In this document: positions 14,545-24,205 of the stretch, one piece after another
Numbering within the stretch: position 1 is the first letter of the stretch
Layout: each line of letters opens with the position of its first letter
NCBI GenBank assembly: GCA_900772415.1
Contig: CAAHEC010000004.1
Span: forward strand, 1 to 26,266
DNA: 26,266 nucleotides
Direction of reading: 5' to 3'
DNA from: Bacilli bacterium
GTDB taxonomy: Bacteria; Bacillota_I; Bacilli_A; RF39; UBA660
Made by a program: the position numbers and the translations under genes
Notes under the pieces: generated by a model
What the model was told of the DNA's origin: nothing
Seen by the model: only the letters and a program-made list of their open reading frames with translations
The model's database searches: none

Positions 14545-14563
14545 TTGTATAATAGGAGGTATT

Positions 14564-15499
14564 ATGAAAGATTTGAAAGTAATATTTATGGGAACTCCAG
14601 AGTTTTGTGTTCCAATTTTAGAGACCTTAATAGAAAATTGTAATGTAATAGCAGTGGTAACACAGCCGGATAAAAAGGTAGGTAGAAAGCAAGAAATTGT
14701 TTATTCACCGGTAAAAAAGGTTGCTATAAAAAATAATATAAAAGTTCTTCAACCTGCTAAAATAAAAGAGGAATATGAAAGAATAAATTCTTTAAATCCG
14801 GATATTATAATTACTTGTGCTTATGGTCAAATAATTCCAATTCAAATTTTAGATAAACCTAAATATGGTTGCATAAATGTACATGCATCACTTTTACCAA
14901 AATTAAGGGGTGGAGCACCTATACATAAAGCAATAATGTATGGTTATTTAAAAACAGGTATAACTATTATGTACATGGATAAGGGAATGGATACAGGAGA
15001 TATGATTTCAAAATCTGAAGTTGTTATAGAAAAAACTGATACGGCCCAAAAGCTTCATGATAAATTAATGAAAGAGTCTGTATCTCTTCTAATTAATACT
15101 CTACCTAGTATAATTTCTGGTACTAACAAAAGAGAAAAACAAAATGAAGATGATGCAACTTATGCGTATAATATATCCAGAGAAGAAGAACATACTAACT
15201 TTAATAAAACATCACTCGAGGTATATAACCAGATAAGATCTCTTAATTCATGGCCTGGAGCTTATGCCACTTTGGATGGAAAAAATATTAAATTGTGGTT
15301 TTGTACTATAACTAATAACAAATATAATCAAAAACCAGGTACTATTGTTAATGTTACAAAGGATGGTATTGAAGTTGTAACAAAGGACGCAAGTGTTTTA
15401 ATAACGGAATTACAAATACCTGGTAAAAAGAAAGTAGATATTAAAAGCTTTATTAATGGAATAAAAAAAGAAGATTATATAGGAAAAGTATTTAAGTAG
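14564..15499 (+). CDS. fmt: methionyl-tRNA formyltransferase
   Basis: A 311-residue enzyme that formylates initiator Met-tRNA using 10-formyl-THF. The catalytic set is visible: Asn105 and His107 in INVHASLLPKLRGGAPI, and Asp143 in GMDTGD. The N-terminal VIFMGTPEFCVPIL and the C-terminal OB-like tRNA-binding domain (about 205-311, starting at SREEEHTNF and NQIRSLNSWPGAYA) are complete. AGGAGG precedes the ATG. It is the last gene of the cdsA-rseP-fmt run and ends in a strong terminator. The formyl donor would come from FolD and GlyA, both encoded later in the window. The def gene, often next to fmt, is absent here. Confidence 0.96.
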   Translation: MKDLKVIFMGTPEFCVPILETLIENCNVIAVVTQPDKKVGRKQEIVYSPVKKVAIKNNIKVLQPAKIKEEYERINSLNPDIIITCAYGQIIPIQILDKPKYGCINVHASLLPKLRGGAPIHKAIMYGYLKTGITIMYMDKGMDTGDMISKSEVVIEKTDTAQKLHDKLMKESVSLLINTLPSIISGTNKREKQNEDDATYAYNISREEEHTNFNKTSLEVYNQIRSLNSWPGAYATLDGKNIKLWFCTITNNKYNQKPGTIVNVTKDGIEVVTKDASVLITELQIPGKKKVDIKSFINGIKKEDYIGKVFK

Positions 15500-15519
15500 T
15501 TAAATTAACTACTTTTTTT
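15494..15519 (+). terminator. rho-independent terminator after fmt
   Basis: AAGTAGTT (15494-15501) pairs with AACTACTT (15507-15514) around a short loop, then a T-run. It overlaps the fmt stop codon. Confidence 0.9.
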
Positions 15520-15520
15520 A

Positions 15521-15529
15521 TGGTATAAT
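15521..15529 (+). promoter_or_regulatory. extended -10 promoter of the addB operon
   Basis: TGGTATAAT is an exact extended -10 immediately after the fmt terminator and 24 bases before addB. The -35 position falls in the terminator stem and is poor. Confidence 0.6.
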
Positions 15530-15553
15530 TATCGTGTAAAGAAGGTGTTTTAA

Positions 15554-18379
15554 TTGATAAAGATATTTCAAAATGATAGTATTTTAAATAATGATATAAA
15601 AGATAATTCAATTATTATTACTTCAAAAAATAAAATTTATAAATATAAAATTCATTTTCTAAATAGAAATATTAAAATAACTTCTTTAGATATGTACTTA
15701 AATGAATTATCAAAAAAATATTTTAATAAAAGACTAGCAAATTCTAATGAAAGCCTGATTTTAATGTATGAAGCCTATAGAAAAGTAGTAGATAAGCTTT
15801 CTTTTTATAAAAATCAAGATGTTTCTTTTGCTAAAAATTTATGTTTAACTTATGAATTTTATCTTGAAAATGATTGCATAAAAAGTAGTAAAACAAAAGA
15901 TTTAGATATTATATATGAAAAGTATAATGACTTATTGAATCGTCATAATTTGGTTAGTTTACCTAATTTATTTAATTATTCTTATATAGATAAAATATCT
16001 TATGATAATATTTATTTTGAAGATGTTATAAGTCTAAATCGTTTTGAAATTAGTTTTATAAATAGTATAAAAGATTATAAAAACGTTTATGCATTTGCAA
16101 ATACAATTAACAATATGTCTTTGGTTTCTGATTTAAATAACTTATCTCCTTGTTTTTATGAGCCGATAGATAACTTAGATATTAATAATTTATTTAATAT
16201 AAATAGTTGCAAGATATTTAAAAACATTAACATAGTATCTTGTAATGATTTATATGAAGAAGTTAAGTTTTTAAATGAAGATATTATAAAAAACGTAAAC
16301 AAAGGATTAAAATATAAAGATATTTTAGTTATTTCAAATGATATTAAAAGATATCAAAATTATTTTGATATGATATTTTCTATTCCTTTTTCTAGAAAAG
16401 TAAGACAGAAAGTTATAACAAGTAACTTTATACAAAATTTAAAAAATATATTAAACGGTAATTTTTCTTGTCAAAACTTTCTCAATTTAATAAAACTTAA
16501 TTTATTTTCAATTGATTTAAAAAACATAGATATACTTGATAATTATATTTACGTAAATGGCTTGTTTGATAAACCTTTTTATGAACCCTTTACAAAATAT
16601 AATGATAAAAGAGAAAAAGAAAATTTATCTATGTTAAATGAGATAAGAGTAGATGTTATTAATCCAATTAAATGTCTTTTAGAAAACGTTATTAACGTAA
16701 ATGATACTTTAGAAGTATTAAGGTATTTATTTATGTATATCGATGAAGAAGGCATTACAGATAAATTAGCCACCCTTGATTTTGAGGGATATAATGATTT
16801 AATTAATGCTTTAGAGCTTTTAAACGATACTACATCTAATTTAAATATAACTATGGTTTTAGATTATTTAAGTAATATTTTAACTAGTAATTTAAAAGAA
16901 AATTATATGCAAGATGAAGTTAGAATAGAATCTTTAGATGATTATTCCTTTAGACCATATAAAAAGGTGTATTTTATTGGTGTAACAGAAAAAGACTTGC
17001 CAGTTAAATTTAGTTATAAAACGTTAATTAATAGTAGTGATTTAAATCATAAAGATATTTATAACCTAATAAAAAAACATAATGATAAATATCAAAATAT
17101 AATTTCAAATATTTTAATTAATAAAGATGTAACAATAACTTATCATAAAATAAATGATTCAAAAAACAAACTAAATAAAAGTGCGATTTTATCTTCTTTT
17201 TTTAAAGATGATACACATTATACATATTCTTTAAATAAAGATACAGTTTTAAATCAAGATAAAAAAATAGATAAATCTTTAGCATTAAATTTATATGGCT
17301 CTACTTTAACTTTAAGCCCTAGTAGTATAGAAACTTATTCAAAATGTCATTATTCTTACTTTTTAAAATATGGTCTTAATTTAAATGTTAAAGAAAAAAA
17401 CGTATTTGATAGTCGCAAGAAAGGAACTTTTGTCCATTATATTTTAGAGAATACTATTAAAAATAACGTAACTATTAAAACCATAAATGAAATGGTATAT
17501 AAGTATACTAATTCTTACTTAGAAAGTTGTAGCTATAATATAGATAACATTACTTTATATTTAATTAGCATCTTAAAAGAAAAAACTAAAAAGCTTTTAT
17601 CTATAATTTTAGAGGAACTTAAAAACACTAAGTTTAAACCAGAAGCTGTTGAATTAAAAATAAAAGATATGAATTTTAGTATAAAACTTGATGATGGTGT
17701 TTTAAATATAACAGGAACGGTTGATAGACTTGATTCATACGTATTAGATGATACTTATTATTATAGAATAATAGATTATAAAACTGGTAAAAAAGCTTTT
17801 AAATTAAGTGATGTAATAAATGGTCTTAATATGCAGATGATAGTTTACTTATTAGCTATTAAAAACCTAGATAAAAAAAACAAGATAAATAAACCAACTG
17901 GTTTTTTGTATTATCCAGCATTAATTAATTACAAAAAAGAAAGCATTAATCTATCAAAGGATGAGGTGTTAGAAAAATTAAAAAAACAGATGAGATTAAA
18001 TGGTATTATAAGCTCATCATCACTTGAATTTTATAATGATAATATAAATGATTATGTTGATGTTAAAACAAGAGATAATATAAGTTCTGATAAAGTATTT
18101 AGTGATGATGATTTAAATATTGTCTTTAATAAAGTAATGGAAAATTTAAAAAAAGAAGGTAATAAAATATTATCTGGCAACATTAGTATTAATCCAATTA
18201 TTGATAGTAATAATGATTCTTGTGCATTTTGTAAATTTAATAGTGTTTGTGGTTTTAATAAGTTAAATGGTGATGTAAGAAAATATAAAAATATGTCTAA
18301 TTCTTTAGCTTTAAAGTTAATTAAGGAAGAAGGTGATATAAATGGCTTGGACTTTAGATCAACAAAGAGCGATAAATAA
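15554..18379 (+). CDS. addB: AddB subunit of the AddAB helicase-nuclease
   Basis: A 941-residue protein, shorter than the roughly 1,150 residues of Bacillus AddB, with the missing part likely in the inactive helicase-like region. AddB works with AddA to resect double-strand breaks for RecA loading. The C-terminal PD-(D/E)XK nuclease has Asp741 and Lys743 in RIIDYKTG and GLNMQMIVYLLAI after it. Four cysteines fit the iron-sulfur staple: Cys598 (YSKCHYSYF), then Cys890, Cys893 and Cys899 (CAFCKFNSVC). No clear Walker A motif was seen. The start is a TTG, supported by AAGAAGGTG about seven bases before it. The 3' end overlaps addA by 38 bases, so translation is coupled. A RexB-type label would also fit. 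Confidence 0.88.
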   Translation: MIKIFQNDSILNNDIKDNSIIITSKNKIYKYKIHFLNRNIKITSLDMYLNELSKKYFNKRLANSNESLILMYEAYRKVVDKLSFYKNQDVSFAKNLCLTYEFYLENDCIKSSKTKDLDIIYEKYNDLLNRHNLVSLPNLFNYSYIDKISYDNIYFEDVISLNRFEISFINSIKDYKNVYAFANTINNMSLVSDLNNLSPCFYEPIDNLDINNLFNINSCKIFKNINIVSCNDLYEEVKFLNEDIIKNVNKGLKYKDILVISNDIKRYQNYFDMIFSIPFSRKVRQKVITSNFIQNLKNILNGNFSCQNFLNLIKLNLFSIDLKNIDILDNYIYVNGLFDKPFYEPFTKYNDKREKENLSMLNEIRVDVINPIKCLLENVINVNDTLEVLRYLFMYIDEEGITDKLATLDFEGYNDLINALELLNDTTSNLNITMVLDYLSNILTSNLKENYMQDEVRIESLDDYSFRPYKKVYFIGVTEKDLPVKFSYKTLINSSDLNHKDIYNLIKKHNDKYQNIISNILINKDVTITYHKINDSKNKLNKSAILSSFFKDDTHYTYSLNKDTVLNQDKKIDKSLALNLYGSTLTLSPSSIETYSKCHYSYFLKYGLNLNVKEKNVFDSRKKGTFVHYILENTIKNNVTIKTINEMVYKYTNSYLESCSYNIDNITLYLISILKEKTKKLLSIILEELKNTKFKPEAVELKIKDMNFSIKLDDGVLNITGTVDRLDSYVLDDTYYYRIIDYKTGKKAFKLSDVINGLNMQMIVYLLAIKNLDKKNKINKPTGFLYYPALINYKKESINLSKDEVLEKLKKQMRLNGIISSSSLEFYNDNINDYVDVKTRDNISSDKVFSDDDLNIVFNKVMENLKKEGNKILSGNISINPIIDSNNDSCAFCKFNSVCGFNKLNGDVRKYKNMSNSLALKLIKEEGDINGLDFRSTKSDK

Positions 18380-21300
18380 AAGGGGTGGAAAAATTTTAGT
18401 AAGTGCAGCTGCGGGATCAGGAAAGACAGCTGTTTTATCACAAAGAGTTTTAAATTACGTGTTAAATGGTAATGATGTCGATAAGCTTCTTATTGTAACG
18501 TTTACTGATGCAGCTAGTGTTGAAATGAGAACTAGGATAAAGAAAAATATAGAAGACGAGGTAAGAAAAAATCCTACCGATCATTTAAAAAGGCAATTAA
18601 TTTTAATAGATAATACTAAAATAACTACTATGGATGCTTTTTATAATGAGCTTGTTAAACAGAATTTTGAAAAATTAGGAATAAAAAAAGATTTTAGTAT
18701 TTTATCTTCATTTGAAGAGGAATTAATCAAAAAGAAAGTAGTTAATAGTTTGTATGATAAAAAACTTAAAGATAAAGAATTTTTATCATTACTAAGCTTT
18801 TTTAACATAACAGATAACACATTAATAACTGATATTATATACAAGTTAGATAATTTCTTTAAAACCATTCCTTTTTATGAAAAATGTATGGATGAATTTA
18901 TAGATAAATATAATACCAGTTATTATAAAAAGTTACTACTTGACATAATAAAAAAAGATTTTGAATCTTACGATAAATTATATGATGATCTAAAAGAAGA
19001 ACTATATTTATCATCAAGAGATTTTGATAAATTAAATAATAATTTAAATGAAGAAAAAGAATTTATAAGAAGAATGCTTGAAGTGTCATCATTTGATGAT
19101 TTATCAGTTATTTTAAGAACAACAAATTTTAGTAAACTTCCAATTATAAAATGTCATAAAGATGATTACGTATATGAAAAATATAAAAAATTAAGAACTA
19201 ATTTAAAAGATGTTTATCAAAAAAAACTAGATGATTTAAAAAGTGTTGATGAAACAATCTTTAATAAAGAACTTTTAATTCAAAAAGATATTTTAAAGTC
19301 TTTATTTGATGTAGTAAAAGATTATAGAAGAATGCTCATAGAAGAAAAAATAAAAATTAATAAATTCTCTTTTAGTGATATTCCTTTGTTTGTATTAGAT
19401 CTTCTTATAAAAGATAATAAAAAAACTCCTTTAGCACTTAAAATTGCTAATTTATATGATGAAATTTTAATTGATGAGTATCAAGATACTAATATGCTTC
19501 AAAGTATTATTTTTAATGCTATATCAAAGAATGAGGGAAATTTGTTTGTAGTAGGTGATATTAAGCAAAGTATATATCGCTTTAGAAGTGCATGCCCTGA
19601 TATATTTAATAGTGATAAAGAAAAATCTAGTTTAGATAGTTTTCCAATGCTTATTAACTTATCATTAAATTTTAGAAGTAGGCCTTCTGTTTTATCTTTT
19701 TCTAATTTTATATTTGAAAATATAATGAGTAAGTATTTAGGGGAAGTTACATATGATGAAAAAGAAATGCTTTATAATGGATTTTCTTATGATAAAAAAG
19801 AAGATACTATAACAGAAATTGATATTATAGATAATAATATTAAAGATAATTTAGAAAAAGAAGATTTAAATGATTTAACAAAGCAAGAAAAAGAAGCAAT
19901 ATATGTTGCAAATAAGATTAAGTATTTAATAGATAGTAAGTATAAAGTACTTGATAAAAAAACTGGTGAATATAGAAACATAGAACCTAGCGATATAGCC
20001 ATTTTAATTAGAAATCTTACAAATAGTGATAAATATGTATCAGCACTTTTAAATAGGGGAATTGGTGTTTTTTGCGATAAAACATTAAATTTTTTTGATA
20101 ATTATGATGTTATGCTTATCATTTCTTTATTGAAAGTTATTGATAATTATTTAGATGATGTATCTTTAATTTCCGTTTTAACTTCTGATTTATTTGGTGT
20201 AAGTGATTTTGAAATTGCAACGGAAAGAGCGAAAAATAAAAATTGTTATTTATACGAATCTATAATTAATGGTAATAATCTAAAATTAAAAGAGATAATA
20301 AACGAATTAGATGATATTAAAAGTTATTCTACTAAAAATGATTTAGTAAGTAGTATTCTTTATATGTATAAAAAATTAGATATAATAAATAAAATAGGCA
20401 CCAATAAAAATAAGATAAAGAATTTAAATATAATGATTAAAAATGCAGAAATTTTTAGTGAAACAAAAGATTGTATGCTCCATGAATTTGTTAGTTATAT
20501 TGATGATTTAATTTATGATAAATCTTCTTTTGAGGGACAAAACCCTATGTCTGATGGAAAAAACGTACTTATAACTACCATTCATAAATCTAAAGGACTT
20601 GAATATCCAGTTGTGTTTTTACCTTCTTTTTCAAGTAACTTTAATAAAACGGATTTAACGGATCCGATTTTAATGGATAAAACTTATGGAATTTCATTTG
20701 ACATGTTTGATAAGGAAAAAAGCTGTTTTTATACTCCTTTATCAAAGATGGCAATTAAAGAAAAAATAAAAATATTAAATTTATCAGAAGAGTTAAGGGT
20801 TTTATATGTTGCATTAACACGTGCTAAAGAAAAAATAATAATAACTGCATCCGTTAATAATTTAGCAAGTAAATTATCTAAAATATCTTATTTAATAGGT
20901 AATCAAAGAAAAATAGATACTATGTATTTAACTTCATGTAATAGTTATTTAGATTTTGTATTAGCATGTCTAATAAAACATAAAGATGGTAAAAAATTAA
21001 GAGATTATGCTTCTATAGACGTTAAAACTTATGATTATGATTGTGATTTTAAAGTAGATATAATAGATTCAAACTTAATTAAAGATGAAAAATTAGTTAT
21101 AAAAGAAGAAGATAGTAATTCTAAAAAAATAGAGAAAAAGGCATATGATGAGTCTTTAACAAATGTTCCTTTAATGCTTAGTGTATCTTCTATTAAAAAT
21201 GACAAAGTGAAATTTACAAGAAAGCCATATTTTATAAATAACTCTTATAAAAAAACTAATATAGGTACTTTATATCATAGAATATTAGAAGTTTTACCAG

Positions 21301-21731
21301 TTAAAAAATATACATATGATATTTTAAAAGAAGAATTAAAAAATTTAATAAAAAATGATGAATTTAAATTAATAGATATTAATAAGATATTAGCTTATTT
21401 AAACAGTAATGTATATGATTTACTATTGAAAAGTGATAAAATATATAAAGAAAAAGAAATATCTTTTATGATAGAATCCAGTTTATATGATGAAAATTTA
21501 AAAGATGGACAAATACTTATAGATGGTGTTATCGATTTGATGTTTAGATATAATAACATCTACTATATAGTTGATTATAAAACTGATGATGTAGGTAGTG
21601 TAAATGAACTTATAAAAAGATATAAAAAGCAACTTGATTTATATGAGATAGGGGTTATGAGTATATTTAATGTTAAAGATGTTAAAAAAATTATTTATTC
21701 TATAAAGTTAAATGAAGTAATAGAATTATAA
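18342..21731 (+). CDS. addA: AddA helicase-nuclease subunit
   Basis: A 1,129-residue UvrD-like superfamily 1 helicase with a C-terminal nuclease, the motor subunit of AddAB. Helicase motifs run in order: TLDQQRAI (Q-like), SAAAGSGKTAV (21-31, Walker A), VTFTDAAS, LIDEYQDTN (DEYQD 378-382, Walker B), VVGDIKQSIYRFR, TTIHKSKGLEYPVVFLPS and ELRVLYVALTRAKEKI. The C-terminal nuclease shows VIDLMFRYNNIYYIVDYKTDD (Asp1078, Lys1080) and KKQLDLYEIGV. It starts inside the end of addB with its own ribosome binding site (GAAGGTGAT). glyA follows 12 bases after the stop, in the same transcription unit. All core residues are present. Confidence 0.95.
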   Translation: MAWTLDQQRAINKRGGKILVSAAAGSGKTAVLSQRVLNYVLNGNDVDKLLIVTFTDAASVEMRTRIKKNIEDEVRKNPTDHLKRQLILIDNTKITTMDAFYNELVKQNFEKLGIKKDFSILSSFEEELIKKKVVNSLYDKKLKDKEFLSLLSFFNITDNTLITDIIYKLDNFFKTIPFYEKCMDEFIDKYNTSYYKKLLLDIIKKDFESYDKLYDDLKEELYLSSRDFDKLNNNLNEEKEFIRRMLEVSSFDDLSVILRTTNFSKLPIIKCHKDDYVYEKYKKLRTNLKDVYQKKLDDLKSVDETIFNKELLIQKDILKSLFDVVKDYRRMLIEEKIKINKFSFSDIPLFVLDLLIKDNKKTPLALKIANLYDEILIDEYQDTNMLQSIIFNAISKNEGNLFVVGDIKQSIYRFRSACPDIFNSDKEKSSLDSFPMLINLSLNFRSRPSVLSFSNFIFENIMSKYLGEVTYDEKEMLYNGFSYDKKEDTITEIDIIDNNIKDNLEKEDLNDLTKQEKEAIYVANKIKYLIDSKYKVLDKKTGEYRNIEPSDIAILIRNLTNSDKYVSALLNRGIGVFCDKTLNFFDNYDVMLIISLLKVIDNYLDDVSLISVLTSDLFGVSDFEIATERAKNKNCYLYESIINGNNLKLKEIINELDDIKSYSTKNDLVSSILYMYKKLDIINKIGTNKNKIKNLNIMIKNAEIFSETKDCMLHEFVSYIDDLIYDKSSFEGQNPMSDGKNVLITTIHKSKGLEYPVVFLPSFSSNFNKTDLTDPILMDKTYGISFDMFDKEKSCFYTPLSKMAIKEKIKILNLSEELRVLYVALTRAKEKIIITASVNNLASKLSKISYLIGNQRKIDTMYLTSCNSYLDFVLACLIKHKDGKKLRDYASIDVKTYDYDCDFKVDIIDSNLIKDEKLVIKEEDSNSKKIEKKAYDESLTNVPLMLSVSSIKNDKVKFTRKPYFINNSYKKTNIGTLYHRILEVLPVKKYTYDILKEELKNLIKNDEFKLIDINKILAYLNSNVYDLLLKSDKIYKEKEISFMIESSLYDENLKDGQILIDGVIDLMFRYNNIYYIVDYKTDDVGSVNELIKRYKKQLDLYEIGVMSIFNVKDVKKIIYSIKLNEVIEL

Positions 21732-21743
21732 GGAGTGGTTTAT

Positions 21744-22979
21744 ATGAATAATTTATTTGAATTAATTGAAAAAGAAAAAAGAAGACAACAAGAAACTATA
21801 GAATTAATAGCATCAGAAAATTTTGTTAGTGAAGATGTATTAAAAGCTCAAGGAAGTATACTTACGAACAAGTATGCTGAAGGTTATCCTAAAAAAAGAT
21901 ATTATGGTGGATGCCAGTTTGTAGATGAAATAGAAAAGTTAGCTTGCTTATATGCTAAAAAATTATTTAACGTTAAATTTGCTAACGTTCAGCCACATTC
22001 AGGTTCATCTGCTAATATGGCGGTCTATCGTACATTACTAAAAAAAGGGGATAAAGTTCTTGGAATGAATCTTTCATCTGGTGGACATTTGACACATGGA
22101 AGCAATTTATCTTTTAGTGGAATGGATTATAAATTTATAAATTATGATGTTGATAAAAAAACTAATCAAATAAATTATGATGAGGTTAGAAAAATTGCTA
22201 TTAAAGAAAAACCAAAACTTATTATTGCTGGTACATCATCATATTCAAGAAAAATAGATTTTGCAGAATTTAAGGATATTGCATCAAGTATAGGAGCTTA
22301 TTTAATGGTTGATATGGCACATATTGCTGGTCTTGTTGCGGCAGGTTTACATCAAAATCCTTGTTTGTATGCAGATGTTGTAACATCAACAACGCATAAA
22401 ACTTTAAGAGGTCCTCGTGGAGGATTAATTCTTACTAATAATGAAGAGCTTGCTAAAAAAATAGATAAAATGGTTTTTCCTGGAATTCAGGGTGGTCCTT
22501 TAATGCATGTTATTGCGGCAAAAGCAGTTTGTTTTAAAGAAGCTTTATCACCATCTTTTATAACTTATCAAAAACAAGTTATAAAAAATGCAAAGATATT
22601 AAGTGATGTTTTAAAAATGGAAGGTTTTAAAATAGTTACTAATGGAACTGATAACCATTTAATGTTGGTCGATGTTAAAAAATCGGTTAATATGACTGGC
22701 AAAGAAGCAGAAACAATATTAGATAGTATAGGAATTACTTGTAATAAGAACATGATTCCATATGATGTTACAACTCCTTTTATAACAAGTGGTATAAGGC
22801 TTGGAACGGCAGCTATGACAACTAGGGGATTTAAAGAACAGGACTTTGTTTTAGTTGGTAAAATTATTTCAGCATGTCTTCATAATAGTGACAATGTAAG
22901 AATATTAGAAGATTTAAAATCAAGAGTAAAAGAATTATGTAATAAATATCCTATATATGAAGAGGTGAATTATGAATAA
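21744..22979 (+). CDS. glyA: serine hydroxymethyltransferase
   Basis: A 411-residue PLP enzyme that interconverts serine and glycine and loads a one-carbon unit on tetrahydrofolate. The PLP lysine is Lys219 in STTHKTLRGPRGG. ASENF, YAEGYPKKRYYGG, QPHSGSSAN and VDMAHIAGLVAAG are all family motifs. It is full length. ATG 21744 is chosen over the GTG at 21735 because AAGGAGTGG is correctly spaced. folD overlaps its last eight bases, so the two folate enzymes are coupled, giving glycine and then 10-formyl-THF for Fmt and purine synthesis. Confidence 0.97.
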   Translation: MNNLFELIEKEKRRQQETIELIASENFVSEDVLKAQGSILTNKYAEGYPKKRYYGGCQFVDEIEKLACLYAKKLFNVKFANVQPHSGSSANMAVYRTLLKKGDKVLGMNLSSGGHLTHGSNLSFSGMDYKFINYDVDKKTNQINYDEVRKIAIKEKPKLIIAGTSSYSRKIDFAEFKDIASSIGAYLMVDMAHIAGLVAAGLHQNPCLYADVVTSTTHKTLRGPRGGLILTNNEELAKKIDKMVFPGIQGGPLMHVIAAKAVCFKEALSPSFITYQKQVIKNAKILSDVLKMEGFKIVTNGTDNHLMLVDVKKSVNMTGKEAETILDSIGITCNKNMIPYDVTTPFITSGIRLGTAAMTTRGFKEQDFVLVGKIISACLHNSDNVRILEDLKSRVKELCNKYPIYEEVNYE

Positions 22980-23805
22980 TATAATGGATGGTCTAAAGGT
23001 AAGTTTAGATATAAGAAAAAAAATAAAAGAAGAAATAGAAAGTGAAAACATAACACCACATCTAGCAGTTATTCAAGTAGGAGATAATAAAGCAAGTGAT
23101 GTTTATATTAAAAATAAAAAGAAGGCTTGCTTAGATGTCGGTATAACATTTGACCATATTAAATTTAATGAAACAATAAGTGAAGATTTGGTAATTGATG
23201 AAATTAAAAGACTTAACAATGACATTAGTGTAAATGGTATTTTAGTACAATTACCACTTCCTTTAGGTTTTGATGAGGGAAAAATAATAAATACAATTGA
23301 TCCATTAAAAGATGTAGATGGATTAACATACCCCAATGTAGGTAATTTAGTTTTAGAAAATGATTGTTTAGTACCTTGTACACCACTAGGAGTTATGGAA
23401 CTTTTAAAATATTATAACGTAAATTTAAGAGGGAAAAATGTTTGTTTAGTTGGAAGAAGTAATTTAGTTGGTAAACCATTAATTCAATTATTATTAAAAG
23501 AAGATGCAACCTTAAGCATTTGTCATTCTAGAAGTTTAGATATTAAAAACTATACTAAGATGGCTGATGTTTTAATTGTTTCAGCGGGGCTTCCTAATTT
23601 AATAACTAAGGATATGGTTAAAGAAGGTGCAATTATAATTGATGTTGGTATAAATAAAGAAGGAAATATTTTATGTGGAGATGTATGTTTTGATGAAGTT
23701 AAAAAGAAGGTGAAACTTATAACACCTGTACCGGGTGGAGTAGGACCTATGACTGTCGCTTGCCTTTTAAAAAACGTAGTTAAAGCATATAAAATTCAAA
23801 ATTAA
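22972..23805 (+). CDS. folD: bifunctional methylene-THF dehydrogenase/methenyl-THF cyclohydrolase
   Basis: A 277-residue enzyme that converts 5,10-methylene-THF to 10-formyl-THF with NADP. The active-site YxxxK is Tyr45 and Lys49 in KASDVYIKNKKKAC. VNGILVQLPLPLG, DPLKDVDGLTYPNVG, VGRSNLVGKP (the nucleotide-binding loop) and the C-terminal PVPGGVGPMTVACLL are all present. It overlaps glyA by eight bases and has a good ribosome binding site (GAAGAGGTG) inside that gene. It uses the product of GlyA and makes the formyl donor needed by Fmt. Confidence 0.97.
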   Translation: MNNIMDGLKVSLDIRKKIKEEIESENITPHLAVIQVGDNKASDVYIKNKKKACLDVGITFDHIKFNETISEDLVIDEIKRLNNDISVNGILVQLPLPLGFDEGKIINTIDPLKDVDGLTYPNVGNLVLENDCLVPCTPLGVMELLKYYNVNLRGKNVCLVGRSNLVGKPLIQLLLKEDATLSICHSRSLDIKNYTKMADVLIVSAGLPNLITKDMVKEGAIIIDVGINKEGNILCGDVCFDEVKKKVKLITPVPGGVGPMTVACLLKNVVKAYKIQN

Positions 23806-23806
23806 A

Positions 23807-24079
23807 ATGATAAATAGTTTAGATGATGTATTTATAAATGATCTTCCAACACTTGATTTACATGGAGAAACACGTGACTCTGCTAGGGTACTAGTAAAAG
23901 AATTTATAGAAGATAACTATCTTTTAAGAAATAAAAAGGTTTTAATAATTCATGGGGTAGGAAAAGGTATAGTAAAGGATGAAACATATAAAGTATTAAA
24001 GCAGAATAAAAGAGTATTAGAATATCACGTTAATCGTTACAACATGGGTTGTACACTTGTATACATAAAAGAAAGATAA
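23807..24079 (+). CDS. stand-alone Smr-domain protein
   Basis: A 90-residue protein made almost wholly of a Smr domain, the nuclease domain found at the C-terminus of MutS2. LDLHG (16-20) and IIHGVGKGIVKDE (HGVGKG 49-54) are the two signature motifs, and YNMGCTLVYI is the closing strand. Stand-alone Smr proteins have been linked to nicking or ribosome-rescue endonuclease roles; which applies here is unknown. The ATG follows the folD stop by one base and no ribosome binding site is seen, so translation depends on ribosomes finishing folD. MutS2 itself is not encoded in the window. Confidence 0.85.
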   Translation: MINSLDDVFINDLPTLDLHGETRDSARVLVKEFIEDNYLLRNKKVLIIHGVGKGIVKDETYKVLKQNKRVLEYHVNRYNMGCTLVYIKER

Positions 24080-24145
24080 AATTAGACTTTTTATTTTTTG
24101 AATAACAATCAGTTTGTATGGCTTATATGAAAATAAGGAAAAATG

Positions 24146-24174
24146 TTGACATTTGACAAAAAAAGTGATATCAT
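24146..24174 (+). promoter_or_regulatory. strong promoter of the Cys-rich surface protein
   Basis: TTGACA (24146-24151), a 17-base spacer ending in TGA, then TATCAT (24169-24174): a consensus -35 with an extended -10. A second TTGACA at 24153 has the wrong spacing. The promoter covers the ATG at 24143, so that is not the start. Confidence 0.85.
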
Positions 24175-24205
24175 AACAGCCATTCACAAAGAAGGGGGAT
24201 TTCTT

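Noticed and set aside
14545..14563. TATAAT at 14548-14553 as a separate fmt promoter
   Set aside because: It is too close to the ribosome binding site; transcription would start inside or after it. It is better read as chance in AT-rich spacer, with fmt transcribed from the cdsA promoter.
24143..24205. ATG at 24143 as the start of the cysteine-rich protein
   Set aside because: It overlaps the -35/-10 promoter. The ATG at 24206 has GAAGGGGGA before it and gives a normal membrane-anchor N-terminus.
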